From Caldilineaceae bacterium (lineage in GTDB: Bacteria; Chloroflexota; Anaerolineae; Caldilineales; Caldilineaceae), in assembly GCA_022824025.1 (NCBI GenBank), contig JAJEBF010000014.1, positions 248,001 through 312,000 on the forward strand: a DNA stretch of 64,000 nucleotides, written 5' to 3'. Numbering within the stretch: position 1 is the stretch's first letter; each line of letters starts with the position of its first letter. The notes below the pieces were generated by a model. It worked only from the letters and a program-made list of their open reading frames with translations, did no database searches and was not told the origin of the DNA. Shown here piece by piece: positions 9,216-18,009 of this stretch. The position numbers were made by a program, and so were the translations under genes.

Positions 9216-9990
9216 CGCCGCCCCAGTCCATCTCTTCGAAATCTCGCGGCGCCCGCGGCTTGTAGAGCAGATAGGCCAGCCCCACGCCGAGAAAAAAAAG
9301 GCTGATCAATGGCAACATGACGATCGTCATATTGATCGGGTCAATGGTCGGCGTGATCATCGCCGCAACCACGGAGATGATCACGATCGCCTGTCGCCAC
9401 ATCCCAAGCAGTCGGGGACCGCTAACAAGACCAATGCGCGCGAGAAACGCGATCACAAGAGGGGTCTCGAAGGCAACGCCTATCCAGAATACGATGCGGG
9501 TGAAAAATCCGACGTAGCGGTCGACCGTCCACTCCTGATCAATTACGTCTCCCAAAAAGTTCTGGAGGAAGCCGACCGCAACCGGCAGCATGACAAAATT
9601 GGCAAACGCCGCGCCGCCGAAAAACAGGACCATCACCCCTGGCAAAAGCAGGAAGAGGGCGCGTTTTTCGTGAGGGTAGAGGCCCGGGGCGATAAATGCC
9701 ACGATCTGGTATACCAGGACAGGCATCGCAACGATCACGCCCATCACAAACATGACCTTAAAGAACACAAAGATCGTGTCGGTCGGACCAATCGCGATCA
9801 GTTTTTCGTCAACGGGGCTTGTTATGAACGCAATGACCGGCTCTACGAAGAAAACACTGGCTAAGACACCAAACAGCAGCGCTCCCACAATCCAGATCAT
9901 CCGGTTGCGAAGCTCCGCTAAGTGTTCCAGCAACCCCATCCGGCTGCCGTCAAATGGATCCATGTCCAGAGGCGTAGCCTCTTGTGTCAC
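9208..9990 (-). CDS. tatC: Sec-independent (twin-arginine) translocase TatC
   Basis: The 260-residue product shows the TatC signature near its start ('GLLEHLAELRNRMIW', about residues 18-32), six hydrophobic segments and the conserved 'FGVAFETPLV'-type loop (here 'IGVAFETPLVIAFLARIGLV'). TatC is the receptor for RR-signal peptides in the cytoplasmic membrane and works with TatA/TatB to export folded proteins. Its start overlaps the stop of the upstream tatB-like gene by 4 nt (ATGA), and its end overlaps the coiled-coil ORF by 8 nt, so it sits mid-operon. Length is normal for the family. Confidence 0.96.
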   Translation of the reverse strand: MTQEATPLDMDPFDGSRMGLLEHLAELRNRMIWIVGALLFGVLASVFFVEPVIAFITSPVDEKLIAIGPTDTIFVFFKVMFVMGVIVAMPVLVYQIVAFIAPGLYPHEKRALFLLLPGVMVLFFGGAAFANFVMLPVAVGFLQNFLGDVIDQEWTVDRYVGFFTRIVFWIGVAFETPLVIAFLARIGLVSGPRLLGMWRQAIVIISVVAAMITPTIDPINMTIVMLPLISLFFLGVGLAYLLYKPRAPRDFEEMDWGGDE

Positions 9991-10931
9991 AGCCGGCTCT
10001 CCTCAGTTCCTTCGCCCTCTGTTTCCTCCTTCACCGCTGCCACCTTGTCCCTGTCATCCTCCACAGACTCTTCACCTGCTTGACCAGCAGCTTCAAGAAC
10101 CGTTGGCTCCGAGCCATCGCCATCCAGCCGGGCCGGGAACGAAGCTTCCACAGCTCCACCCGTTTCTGTGCGAACGATCTCCTCTCCCTCCGAGTCTGAA
10201 GCCGACTCCAGGGCCTGCTTCTGTTCGGCAAGCGCCTGCCGCCGATCCTCCGCCCGCCGCTGGGCGCGCTTGTTTCGCTCCTCAAGGTAGGAAGAATCCG
10301 CCCCGCTCGCCTTCGACTGCCTCTTTGCCCGCTGCTGCTTTCGCAACTCCGACAGCGTCTTGACGCCCCGCTTCTGGGTGCTGCCGGCCCGGCTGCGAGA
10401 GGCGGCGCCTGCCGTGCTCCTGGCCGAACTCGCCCGCGGCGCCGACGGTATAGCCGCCCCCGCCGCGCCGGTCCCTGTCCCACTCTTTTCGCTCCCCTGC
10501 CGCCCGTTCGCCGAGGCCGCCGCGTTCAAGTCCGACAAGACCGGCGGGGCGGCTGACGCCTGCTCAACCTTCTCCTCGCTGGATCCGGCCAGCGCAGCCT
10601 CCGCCGCCTGGGCAGGTTGGGATGGGGCCGATGTCTGTTTCGCCGCTGTGGACGTGGTTTGGCTGGCTCCCTGGCCGATGGACTTCTCCTCTTCCTCCTC
10701 TTCCTCGTCCCCCATCAACTCTTTCATATGGTAACTGGGATCGAGTTCCCGCAGGTCCCCAATCTCTTCGTTTACCTGACGCGTCAAGTCGCCCGAAAGC
10801 CTCTGTAGGCGTCGAATGAAAGACAGAACGTCTTTTGTAACTTTGGGCAGCCTTTCCGGGCCGAGAAATATCAGGGCAAATATCAATATGAAGACAAACT
10901 CAAGGACGCCTATGCCAAAGATGCTGTTCAT
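9987..10931 (-). CDS. tatB: TatA/TatB-like translocase subunit with a long Ala/Glu-rich tail
   Basis: The first 70 residues are a classic TatA/B module: a single membrane helix (residues about 5-22), the hinge 'FLGPERLPKV' and an amphipathic helix ('VLSFIRRLQRLSGDLTRQV'). The GPERLP hinge is more TatB-like than TatA-like. From residue about 75 to 314 the protein is low-complexity, rich in Glu, Ala, Ser, Gln and Lys/Arg, starting with a run of nine Glu. Known TatB proteins are typically 100-180 residues, so the tail is unusually long. It overlaps tatC by 4 nt and follows nusB by 8 nt. No separate short TatA is present in this window. Confidence 0.9.
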   Translation of the reverse strand: MNSIFGIGVLEFVFILIFALIFLGPERLPKVTKDVLSFIRRLQRLSGDLTRQVNEEIGDLRELDPSYHMKELMGDEEEEEEEKSIGQGASQTTSTAAKQTSAPSQPAQAAEAALAGSSEEKVEQASAAPPVLSDLNAAASANGRQGSEKSGTGTGAAGAAIPSAPRASSARSTAGAASRSRAGSTQKRGVKTLSELRKQQRAKRQSKASGADSSYLEERNKRAQRRAEDRRQALAEQKQALESASDSEGEEIVRTETGGAVEASFPARLDGDGSEPTVLEAAGQAGEESVEDDRDKVAAVKEETEGEGTEESRL

Positions 10932-10939
10932 GCCAGAAG

Positions 10940-11602
10940 TTACCGGCTCACCTGTCTGGATTCAGTCGGCAGAGAAATTTCGCGCAGCGCTGTGCCGAGG
11001 ACACCGTTTATGAATCGCGCGCTGTTGTCACTGCCAAACGTCTTGGCCAACTCCACTGCTTCGTTGATCACCACCTTGGGCGGCGCGTCCGCATCCGGGC
11101 TGGACAACTCAAATATGGAAAGGCGCAGCACATTGCGGTCCACAATCGCCAATTTCCCTACCGGCCATTCCGGCGCATAGCGGCCGATCAGCGAATCCAG
11201 GTCTTCCCTGTAGCGAATGACACCGCTAATCAGCCAGTACAGAAATGCCAGCGTCTCGGCGCCAAACTGTTCATCTTGCTGGCGATAGTCCAGGGCGATG
11301 CCCGGCCGGTGTCCTGAGCAATCCACCTCATAGAGCACCTGCAACGCCGCGCGCCGCGCACGCCTCCGCTCGGCCGGCCGCGCTACGACTCCGGCTTCGC
11401 CGCTGCGCTGGTCCGCTATACCTGCCGCGGCTCCCTCTGCGCCGTTTTCCACTTTGCGAACTCCCAAACGGACTTGCTTGGTCGCGACACCCTCTCCAAA
11501 TTCGGATGGATCTGCGCCCGCGCAAGAAGGGTCGGCTACTCTCGTTGGCTCCATCAACTGCTGCGTATCGTCTACCATAGTCCCTGGAATGTCAACCTGC
11601 AA
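10940..11602 (-). CDS. nusB: Transcription antitermination factor NusB
   Basis: Residues about 77-215 form an all-helical NusB domain: 'RRRARRAALQVLYEVD' at its start, 'WPVGKLAIVDRNVLRLSIFEL' and 'PPKVVINEAVELAKTFGSDNSARFINGVLG' near its end. NusB pairs with NusE (S10) on boxA RNA to prevent early termination, mainly in rRNA operons. The first 75 residues are an extra, low-complexity extension with no methionine after residue 17, so either the protein has an unusual N-terminal tail or translation starts at a non-ATG codon closer to the domain. The gene follows fabG by 4 nt and precedes tatB by 8 nt. Confidence 0.93.
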   Translation of the reverse strand: MQVDIPGTMVDDTQQLMEPTRVADPSCAGADPSEFGEGVATKQVRLGVRKVENGAEGAAAGIADQRSGEAGVVARPAERRRARRAALQVLYEVDCSGHRPGIALDYRQQDEQFGAETLAFLYWLISGVIRYREDLDSLIGRYAPEWPVGKLAIVDRNVLRLSIFELSSPDADAPPKVVINEAVELAKTFGSDNSARFINGVLGTALREISLPTESRQVSR

Positions 11603-11606
11603 TTGG

Positions 11607-12353
11607 CTACATCATCACGAGGCCGCCATCAACCGACAATACCTGTCCGGTGATAAAACCAGCCCGTTCACTCGCAAGAAACGCCACCGCCCACGCTATG
11701 TCCTCTGGATCACCGAACCGCCCTAATGGCGTCCGCGCCATCGTTTCCGCCTTCTGGTCATCACTCATCACATCTGTCAGAGCCGTCGGCACAAAGCCTG
11801 GCGCCACCACGTTCACAGTGATCCCCCGGCTCCCTACCTCGCGGGCAAGGCTCTTGGACATGCCAATCATGCCAGCTTTGCTCGCCGCATAGTTCGTCTG
11901 CCCGGCCTGCCCTGCCAACCCAACAATGCTGGAAATGTTGATGATGCGTCCCCATCGCTGCCGAATCATTCCCCGCAAAGCGGCCCTGGTTACGTTGAAC
12001 ACACTGTCCAGATTTGTGCCGATGACCTGGCTCCAGCCATCATCCTTCATGCTCATCATCAACGCGTCGCGGGTCGTGCCGGCATTGTTCACCAGAATGT
12101 TAACTCTGCCCAACTCCTTCTCAACCACTTTCACCAACCCGGCCGCGTCGTCAAAACTGCTCACGTCAGCCTGGTAAATGGCGCACTCGCCGCCGCCGTC
12201 GCGGATAGCCGCCGCCGTCTCCTCGGCCCCAGCCTGATTGCCGCGATAATTCAAGGCAACGCGCGCGCCGCCTGCGGCCAGCTCCTTCGCAATGGCCGCT
12301 CCGATTCCGCTGCTACTCCCTGTAACCAGCGCAATCTTATCCTTAAAATCCAT
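11607..12353 (-). CDS. fabG: 3-oxoacyl-[acyl-carrier-protein] reductase FabG
   Basis: A 248-residue short-chain dehydrogenase/reductase with the NADP-binding glycine motif 'TGSSSGIG' (residues 11-18), 'NNAG' in the middle and the catalytic Ser...Tyr-x3-Lys ('NISSIVGL' then 'NYAASKAGM'). The C-terminus 'ITGQVLSVDGGLVM' is typical of FabG. It reduces 3-oxoacyl-ACP in fatty acid elongation. It lies 154 nt after fabD and 4 nt before nusB; an acpP gene, often found at this spot, is absent from the gap. Confidence 0.95.
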   Translation of the reverse strand: MDFKDKIALVTGSSSGIGAAIAKELAAGGARVALNYRGNQAGAEETAAAIRDGGGECAIYQADVSSFDDAAGLVKVVEKELGRVNILVNNAGTTRDALMMSMKDDGWSQVIGTNLDSVFNVTRAALRGMIRQRWGRIINISSIVGLAGQAGQTNYAASKAGMIGMSKSLAREVGSRGITVNVVAPGFVPTALTDVMSDDQKAETMARTPLGRFGDPEDIAWAVAFLASERAGFITGQVLSVDGGLVMM

Positions 12354-12507
12354 GGAATGCCCCGATGCGGTGGCGAATCTGCCGCTATTCTACTACAGGA
12401 TGTCGAAAAAGAAGAACAGTGTGCCGCCCTCTCCTCCGGCAACCGTCGCGACACTTGGAGGCAAGTAAAACTTCAGCTTACGCGGAGCAATGGGCGACGC
12501 CTGTGTC

Positions 12508-13506
12508 CTATCCATCAGGTCGATGGGATCGCGAAGCCTGACCGGCAAATGCTCTGACTTCGGCCGGACTGCTTACATTAACCCTCTTGGCCCTGCGCTG
12601 AATGCGTCTCATAAGACCGGTAAGCACCGACCCGGGTCCGATCTCGACCGCGGTTTGAACACCGCCCTCGACCGCATGCTTCATCGATTCGGTCCATCTT
12701 ACACTGCCTGTTAGCTGCGCATTCAACTCCAGGCGAATCGCGGCAGCGCTGTCAAGTGGACGCCCGTTGGTATTCCCAATAACGGGAGAAATTGGCGTCC
12801 TTACCTCTATCGCCTCAATCCGGGCCCTTAACTGGGCAGCCGCCGGCTCCATCAAGGGACAGTGGGCTGCGATGCTGACGGCAAGTGGAACAACCCGGCG
12901 CGCGCCCGCGCTTTCCAATTTCGACATCGTTGCCGAAATGCTGACTTCATCACCGGAAATAACAATCTGCCCCGGACAGTTGTCGTTTGCAACCTGGGCG
13001 ACGCCGCCGTTCTCAGCGGCCGACTCCGCGCAAATCTGCGCAACCTGCTCCTCTTTGAGCCCCAATACCGCGACCATGCGACCCGGATGCTTTTCGCCGG
13101 CCTCCTTCATCAGCCGGCCTCGCTCACGCACCAGCCGCAGGCCGTCCGCGAATTCTATGCTCCCGGCCGCAGCCAGCGCCGTATATTCGCCCATCGAATG
13201 ACCCGCAAAAAAGAGGGGCCGAGGCAGCTCGCCAAGCTCCTCCTGCAACGCGCTGAGAGCCGCCAGGCTCGACACATATAGCGCGGGCTGCGCGTTAATC
13301 GTATCGGTCAGAAGCGCCTCCGGACCCTCAAAGCAGATTCCGCTGATCGACATCCCCAAGACCTCATCCGCCTCTTCCATCACCGAACGTGCGGACGCGT
13401 AGATCTCGGCCAACTCCTTGGCCATTCCCACGTGCTGGCTTCCCTGCCCGGGAAACAAGAAAACCAGCGGGGCGGCTTCATTGCCGTACAGAAACCGCGA
13501 CGACAT
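12508..13506 (-). CDS. fabD: Malonyl-CoA:ACP transacylase FabD
   Basis: The 332-residue protein has the FabD oxyanion loop 'GQGSQ' (20-24), the nucleophile elbow G102-H103-S104-M-G and the catalytic histidine H215 in 'SIAAHCPLM'. It loads malonyl units onto acyl carrier protein for fatty acid synthesis. The start is 5 nt downstream of rpmF, so it belongs to the DUF177-rpmF-fab transcript, a common bacterial arrangement linking ribosomal protein L32 with lipid synthesis. The extra 15-20 residues at the C-terminus are basic and unremarkable. Confidence 0.95.
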   Translation of the reverse strand: MSSRFLYGNEAAPLVFLFPGQGSQHVGMAKELAEIYASARSVMEEADEVLGMSISGICFEGPEALLTDTINAQPALYVSSLAALSALQEELGELPRPLFFAGHSMGEYTALAAAGSIEFADGLRLVRERGRLMKEAGEKHPGRMVAVLGLKEEQVAQICAESAAENGGVAQVANDNCPGQIVISGDEVSISATMSKLESAGARRVVPLAVSIAAHCPLMEPAAAQLRARIEAIEVRTPISPVIGNTNGRPLDSAAAIRLELNAQLTGSVRWTESMKHAVEGGVQTAVEIGPGSVLTGLMRRIQRRAKRVNVSSPAEVRAFAGQASRSHRPDG

Positions 13507-13511
13507 CTCAA

Positions 13512-13706
13512 TCAGGCTTCTTCTTCTTCAACGTCCACGACCTGCATCCGCCCCATGTACGTGCCGCAAAAGGGGCAGACTCGGTGCGGAAGCGTTTTCG
13601 CGTTGCACTGCGTGCAACTGACCAGCCTCGGAATCCCTATGGCATGATGCGCACGCCGCCGATTGCGCCGGCCTTTACTGATCTTTCTCTTTGGTAGCGG
13701 TCCCAT
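13512..13706 (-). CDS. rpmF: 50S ribosomal protein L32
   Basis: A 64-residue basic protein beginning 'MGPLPKRKISKGRRNRRRAH' in the L32 manner, followed by a zinc ribbon C-x2-C...C-x2-C ('SCTQCNAKT' and 'CPFCGTYMG'). The last residues are acidic ('DVEEEEA'). It binds 23S rRNA near domain VI. It sits 17 nt after the DUF177 gene, the classic partner order, and just before fabD. Confidence 0.97.
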   Translation of the reverse strand: MGPLPKRKISKGRRNRRRAHHAIGIPRLVSCTQCNAKTLPHRVCPFCGTYMGRMQVVDVEEEEA

Positions 13707-13723
13707 TCTGCCTTCTCCTAAAT

Positions 13724-14326
13724 CTAATCCTCGGATGATCCGTCCTGTAACGCCAGCAAGGCAGCCCAGCGTGGGTCGATCCCCTCAACTTCATTCGGTG
13801 TCCGCGTTTCAGCGGGACTGGCCAACTCTGACTCTGACATCAACCTCATATAATGAGGGCATGCGTCTGGATTCAAGGCCCCGCTGACCGGATCTGTGTA
13901 CTGGCAAGCAGCGACGATCGGCAACGAAAGCCATATGTTCTGGCGCACCACTTCGGAAATGTCAAGAATGTGCTGCGCGTCTATCAAGAGGGCTTCATCG
14001 GTCAGGTCCTCTGCCTGACCTTCAAACTCCTCCGGCGGCAAAAATCGCCCAGTCTGTATGTCGGTAAGCGGTCGAAAACTCTCGGAAAAACGAACAGAAA
14101 CCGGTATCGGAACCGGCTCCAGACATCGTCCGCATTGCAACGAAAGCTCCACCGCAAAGTCGCCCCTCGCCAATACACCGCTATGGATCCGCAGCAACTC
14201 CAGGGCGCCCTTCAGTTTCGTTAGCGGTGTCAGCCCTGCATCGAGATCCCGAATGTCGTCATCAAGCGAATACGACCTGCTGGCCCCAGTGGCCTCCTTC
14301 ATCAGTTGCGCTACGTTAAACTCCAC
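13724..14326 (-). CDS. YceD/DUF177-family protein (23S rRNA accumulation type)
   Basis: A 200-residue DUF177 protein: a beta-rich N-terminal domain and the family motif 'LQCGRCLEPVPIPVSVRFSE', followed by 'EDLTDEALLIDAQHILDISEVVRQNI' and 'CQYTDPVSGALNPDACPHY'. E. coli YceD, of this family, is linked with 23S rRNA accumulation and is also next to rpmF. I place the start at the GTG at 14326 (M-E-F-N-V-A-Q-L), because AGGAGG lies 9 nt upstream and the family normally begins there; an in-frame GTG at 14356 would add ten residues. It is the first gene of the minus-strand run reaching at least to tatC. Confidence 0.88.
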   Translation of the reverse strand: MEFNVAQLMKEATGASRSYSLDDDIRDLDAGLTPLTKLKGALELLRIHSGVLARGDFAVELSLQCGRCLEPVPIPVSVRFSESFRPLTDIQTGRFLPPEEFEGQAEDLTDEALLIDAQHILDISEVVRQNIWLSLPIVAACQYTDPVSGALNPDACPHYMRLMSESELASPAETRTPNEVEGIDPRWAALLALQDGSSED

Positions 14327-14479
14327 CTTTCCGATCCTCCTGTCCGGCAAATGCACGCCGCCGCGGGCCTATCATTCCTGCTGACAAACCGTTCACCCGA
14401 ACAACGAGCCCAATCAGCGCTGCCTTCCCCTTCAAACCGGATAGCGTCCCCCCGCAGCGTGACGACCGCACAAACAGCG

Positions 14480-14509
14480 ATTATAAGGCGATGATAGACG
14501 ATCTGCCAA
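14480..14509 (-). promoter_or_regulatory. Sigma-70-type promoter for the DUF177-rpmF-fab run
   Basis: On the minus strand TTGGCA (14509-14504) and TATAAT (14485-14480) are 18 bp apart, about 150 nt upstream of the DUF177 start. Five of six and six of six consensus bases match. No other candidate of this quality is visible ahead of the operon. Confidence 0.65.
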
Positions 14510-14647
14510 AAGAAGCGACCTCCAGTGAAACGCAATTACTTTCAGCCGCGCGGCAAGGGGTTCAATTCATTACCTTCCTTCGATCAGGCCGCGCTTAATT
14601 TGGTACGAATTGGGACTGAATGGTATAACCACTTGGTCTGACAACAA

Positions 14648-14691
14648 ATATTGTCAATTTTCGCAATATAAACTTTGAAAATTGACAATAT
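14648..14691. promoter_or_regulatory. Perfect 15-bp inverted repeat, likely SufR operator
   Basis: The arms ATATTGTCAATTTTC (14648-14662) and GAAAATTGACAATAT (14677-14691) are exact reverse complements separated by 14 bp. The block is strikingly AT-rich against its GC-rich surroundings. The right arm contains the -35 box of the sufR promoter, so a bound protein would block RNA polymerase. SufR, encoded 100 bp downstream, is the natural candidate for autoregulation; the pairing of factor and site is inference. Confidence 0.75.
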
Positions 14692-14710
14692 GGAAGTTCA
14701 GTGGTATAGT
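14682..14710 (+). promoter_or_regulatory. Promoter of the suf operon
   Basis: TTGACA (14682-14687) and TATAGT (14705-14710) are separated by 17 bp, a near-ideal sigma-70 promoter. The -35 box lies inside the right arm of the inverted repeat at 14677-14691. Predicted start of transcription is about 14717, some 70 nt ahead of sufR. Confidence 0.8.
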
Positions 14711-14789
14711 CTAATTACCTGTTGGAAGAGAACAGGCCGTGTCCCTTGCCTAACACCGCATTAGGCCCTGATTAGCAGAGAAGAGTCTC

Positions 14790-15449
14790 ATGTCTTTCGG
14801 CCCAGACCCAAACTCACCCGCATGGCAGATATTGGAATATCTGCAACGCAACGCCTCTGCCACCATCAAGGACCTTGAGCTGTTGCTAGGCGTGACGCCC
14901 ACCGCCGTGCGCCAGCACCTGAATCACCTGCAGGCAGGCGGCTATCTCGACCGACGCGAAGAGAGAGCCGGCGTTGGCCGACCTCACTTCATCTACGCGG
15001 CCACCGACGCGGCCCGCGAACTGTTCGCCTGCCGCTGCGACGTTTTGGCGCTCACGATGCTACAGGAAATGAGCGAATTGGTCGGTGAAGAGTTGATGGG
15101 CGCCCTCTTGAAACGTGTCGGAGCCCGGCTGGCCGAAGGATATTCCGAAAGCGTTAAAGCCCCCGATCTGCACAATCGTGTGCAGGAAATGGCCGGCGCC
15201 CTGGGCCAGCAGGGCGTCCTTACTGATGTGTCTAAGGGCGAAAGCAACACAATCGCCTTGAAAATGTACAACTGTCCCTATCACGAACTGGCCATAGAGC
15301 ACAGAGAACTCTGCGAAATGGATCAGCAGATGTTGCAGCAAGTGTTGGGAGAGGAAGTTCTTCTGGATGATTGCATTATGGACGGGCACGGCAGCTGCTC
15401 CTTCGTCATCAGGAAGGGCAGCCGCGCAACCCTTGAGTTGGAGACTTGA
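14790..15449 (+). CDS. sufR: Iron-sulfur cluster-sensing repressor SufR
   Basis: The 219-residue protein has an N-terminal winged helix-turn-helix (residues about 8-65, 'TIKDLELLLGVTPTAVRQHL') and a helical middle. Its C-terminal domain carries four cysteines in C-x12-C-x19-C-x7-C ('YNCPYHEL', 'ELCEMD', 'DDCIMDGHGSC'), placed to bind an Fe-S cluster. SufR repressors sense Fe-S status and control suf operons. It is the first gene of the operon, 79 nt before sufC, behind a promoter embedded in a perfect palindrome, which fits autorepression. The cysteine spacing differs from the cyanobacterial spacing I remember, so cluster ligation may differ. Confidence 0.92.
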   Translation: MSFGPDPNSPAWQILEYLQRNASATIKDLELLLGVTPTAVRQHLNHLQAGGYLDRREERAGVGRPHFIYAATDAARELFACRCDVLALTMLQEMSELVGEELMGALLKRVGARLAEGYSESVKAPDLHNRVQEMAGALGQQGVLTDVSKGESNTIALKMYNCPYHELAIEHRELCEMDQQMLQQVLGEEVLLDDCIMDGHGSCSFVIRKGSRATLELET

Positions 15450-15528
15450 ACGATTCTCCTATCGTAAGAGGATCGCACGCATCGAATACGGCTGCATGCA
15501 GCCGTAACTGTGAGGAGCAAAACCAAAC

Positions 15529-16338
15529 ATGAGTACACTTGAAATCCAAAATCTGCATGTCGCAATCGGCGATACCGAGATATTAAAGGGCGTGGACCTC
15601 ACCCTGCACAGCGGCGAAATCCACGCGATGATGGGCCCTAACGGCTCAGGAAAGTCCACACTCTCCTACGTAATCGCCGGCCATCCCCACTATGAAATTA
15701 CGCAAGGGGATATTCGACTCGACGGCGAGAGCATCCTTGATATGGAAGCCGACGAACGTGCCCGCACGGGTATCTTCCTTGCCTTCCAATATCCGGTCTC
15801 GATTCCGGGCGTCAGTGTCGCCAACTTTCTCCGCACCGCAGTTTCCAACGTCCGCGGCTACACCAACAAAGAGTCGGCCGCCGAGGATAACGGTGTCATC
15901 GGCAGCAACCTGATGCCAATGCGGGAATTCCGGCGCGAGCTGAACACCAAAATGAAGGAATTCAACGTCGATTCCAGCTTTGCCCGTCGTTACCTGAATG
16001 AAGGGTTTTCCGGCGGCGAGAAGAAGCGCACCGAAGTCCTGCAAATGGCTATGTTGGAACCGAAATTCGCCATCCTGGATGAGTCCGACTCAGGCCTGGA
16101 CATAGACGCGCTGCAAGTTGTCGCCGACGGCATCAACAAACTGGCCACGCAGGACCGCGGTTTCCTGCTCATCACCCACTACCAGCGAATTCTGAACTTC
16201 GTCAAGCCGGACTATGTCAGCATCTTCTTTGGCGGACGCATCGTGAAGACCGGAGGTCCGGAAGTGGCCCTGATGCTGGAGGAAAGAGGTTACAAGTGGG
16301 TCGAAGAGGAGCTCGTCGCTGGGGCAGTGCCCGTCTGA
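15529..16338 (+). CDS. sufC: SUF system ABC-type ATPase SufC
   Basis: A 269-residue ABC ATPase with Walker A G36-P-N-G-S-G-K-S-T44, the signature F160-S-G-G-E164 followed by KKR (typical of SufC) and Walker B '[12 protein letters not shown]' with D184 and E185. SufC powers the SufBC2D scaffold on which Fe-S clusters are built. GAGGAG lies about 12 nt before the ATG. The gene precedes sufB with a 131-nt gap that holds two hairpins, one of which straddles the sufC stop codon. Confidence 0.97.
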   Translation: MSTLEIQNLHVAIGDTEILKGVDLTLHSGEIHAMMGPNGSGKSTLSYVIAGHPHYEITQGDIRLDGESILDMEADERARTGIFLAFQYPVSIPGVSVANFLRTAVSNVRGYTNKESAAEDNGVIGSNLMPMREFRRELNTKMKEFNVDSSFARRYLNEGFSGGEKKRTEVLQMAMLEPKFAILDESDSGLDIDALQVVADGINKLATQDRGFLLITHYQRILNFVKPDYVSIFFGGRIVKTGGPEVALMLEERGYKWVEEELVAGAVPV

Positions 16339-16387
16339 TAGTCAGACGAAACGAAAACCGGATAGCGGGGGCCGGCAGCGTGCCGGC
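16332..16387 (+). other. Tandem hairpins between sufC and sufB
   Basis: Two stem-loops follow in succession: CGTCTGA/TCAGACG with a TAG loop (16332-16348), overlapping the sufC stop codon, and GCCGGCA/TGCCGGC with a 3-nt loop (16371-16387). Neither is followed by a T tract, so they are unlikely to be strong terminators; RNA stability or processing is more plausible. Confidence 0.55.
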
Positions 16388-16469
16388 ACACCTGCTGCGA
16401 CATGATTTGATGGGCATGGAGTCAACCGGCCCCTGAAGTCGGAACGCCCATTTCTTAGAGGAGGTTACT

Positions 16470-17885
16470 GTGGCTGAACAGTCCGATTTGCAACATCTTG
16501 AAGGTGTCAAGGAAGAGTATCAGTACGGGTTCCGCGACGAAGAGAATGCCGTATTCAAGGCCGCCAAGGGCCTGACCCATCAGGTGGTCGACCAGATCGC
16601 CGACATAAAGAATGAACCGGACTGGATGCGCCAGTTCCGGCACGATGCGCTCGACATCTTCTTTGCCAAGTCTATGCCGACTTGGGGAGCAGACCTGAGC
16701 GGTATCGATTTCGACGACATCTACTACTACCTGCGTCCGGCCGAAAAACAGGGCAAAAGCTGGGACGACGTGCCAGAGGACATCAAGCGCACTTTTGACC
16801 GGCTCGGCATCCCCGAGGCGGAACGCAGATTTCTCGCCGGCGTCGGCGCCCAATATGAGTCCGAGGTCGTCTACCACAGCCTGAAAGACGAGTGGGAAAA
16901 ACTCGGCGTCGTCTTTCTCGATATGGACAGCGGACTCCGCGAACACGAAGAAATCGTCAAGGAATACTTCGCGACCGTCATTCCTGCCGCGGACAATAAA
17001 TTCGCCGCGCTCAACAGCGCAGTCTGGAGCGGCGGCAGCTTCGTATACGTCCCCGCCGGCGTTCACGTCGACATTCCCTTGCAGGCCTATTTTCGCATCA
17101 ACGCCGAAAACATGGGACAGTTCGAACGTACGTTGATCGTTGTCGAAGAGGGGGCCAGCGTCCATTACGTCGAAGGCTGCACTGCGCCCATCTACTCCAG
17201 CGACAGCCTCCACAGCGCTGTCGTCGAAATCATCGTCAAGAAAGGCGGCCGCTGCCGATACACCACAATCCAGAACTGGAGCACCGACGTATACAATCTG
17301 GTTACCAAGCGGGCCCTGGCCTACGACGACGCCACCATGGAGTGGATCGACGGCAACCTGGGGAGCAAAGTGACGATGAAGTATCCGGCCGTCTACATGA
17401 TGGGCCCTAAGGCGCACGGCGAAATCCTGTCCATCGCCTTCGCCGGCAGCGGACAGCATCAGGACGCCGGCGGCAAAGTCGTCCACGCGGCGCCCAACAC
17501 CAGCTCCAAAATCGTCTCCAAATCCATCAGCAAGAACGGCGGACGTTCCAGCTATCGCGGCCTGCTCAAAGTGGCCAAAGGCGCGCAGCATAGCCGCAGC
17601 AATGTCGTCTGCGATGCCCTGCTCCTGGACTCGGAAAGCCGGTCAGATACGTATCCCTACATCGAAATCGACGAAGACGACGTCAGCGTAGGGCACGAAG
17701 CGTCGGTCAGCAAGATCGGCGAAGAACAGCTCTTTTATCTGATGAGCCGCGGCATAGATGAGGACGAGGCCGCCGCCATGATCGTGGGCGGATTCATCGA
17801 ACCGCTCGTTAAAGAGCTGCCCATGGAATACGCAGTCGAGATGAACCGCCTGATCCAACTGCAGATGGAGGGCAGCATCGGTTAG
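16470..17885 (+). CDS. sufB: Fe-S cluster assembly scaffold SufB
   Basis: The 471-residue product begins at a GTG with AGAGGAGGT 6 nt upstream. It has the SufB N-terminus ('[20 protein letters not shown]') and the C-terminal beta-helix core. The conserved cysteine thought to build the nascent cluster is C381 ('VVCDALLLD'), and E410 lies in '[10 protein letters not shown]', matching the E. coli Cys405/Glu434 pair. SufB forms the SufBC2D complex with the neighbouring sufC and sufD. Length and order are normal; the gap to sufD contains two further hairpins. Confidence 0.97.
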   Translation: MAEQSDLQHLEGVKEEYQYGFRDEENAVFKAAKGLTHQVVDQIADIKNEPDWMRQFRHDALDIFFAKSMPTWGADLSGIDFDDIYYYLRPAEKQGKSWDDVPEDIKRTFDRLGIPEAERRFLAGVGAQYESEVVYHSLKDEWEKLGVVFLDMDSGLREHEEIVKEYFATVIPAADNKFAALNSAVWSGGSFVYVPAGVHVDIPLQAYFRINAENMGQFERTLIVVEEGASVHYVEGCTAPIYSSDSLHSAVVEIIVKKGGRCRYTTIQNWSTDVYNLVTKRALAYDDATMEWIDGNLGSKVTMKYPAVYMMGPKAHGEILSIAFAGSGQHQDAGGKVVHAAPNTSSKIVSKSISKNGGRSSYRGLLKVAKGAQHSRSNVVCDALLLDSESRSDTYPYIEIDEDDVSVGHEASVSKIGEEQLFYLMSRGIDEDEAAAMIVGGFIEPLVKELPMEYAVEMNRLIQLQMEGSIG

Positions 17886-17905
17886 ATTGCCTTCCCAACA
17901 ACCCT

Positions 17906-17983
17906 GTTCCAGAGTGGAACGAGTGGCAATCCGAAACGCGCTTTAAGCTACGGGAGACCTCTGCCATTCATGAGTGTCTCCCG
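17906..17983 (+). other. Hairpins between sufB and sufD
   Basis: GTTCCA/TGGAAC with a 3-nt loop (17906-17920) and CGGGAGAC/GTCTCCCG (17951-17958 with 17976-17983, 17-nt loop) lie in the intercistronic gap. The second hairpin would enclose the alternative sufD start GTG at 17974, which argues for initiation at the later GTG at 18010. No T tract follows. Confidence 0.5.
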
Positions 17984-18009
17984 CTTTCCCGATACGGAGC
18001 GAACTGAAG

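Noticed and set aside
14623-14657. Second, minus-strand promoter sharing the left palindrome arm
   Set aside because: TGTCAA supplies a -35, but no -10 box occurs at 15-19 bp on that strand.
16455-17591. 378-codon ORF on the minus strand opposite sufB
   Set aside because: It mirrors the codon pattern of sufB, has no family similarity and no ribosome-binding site.
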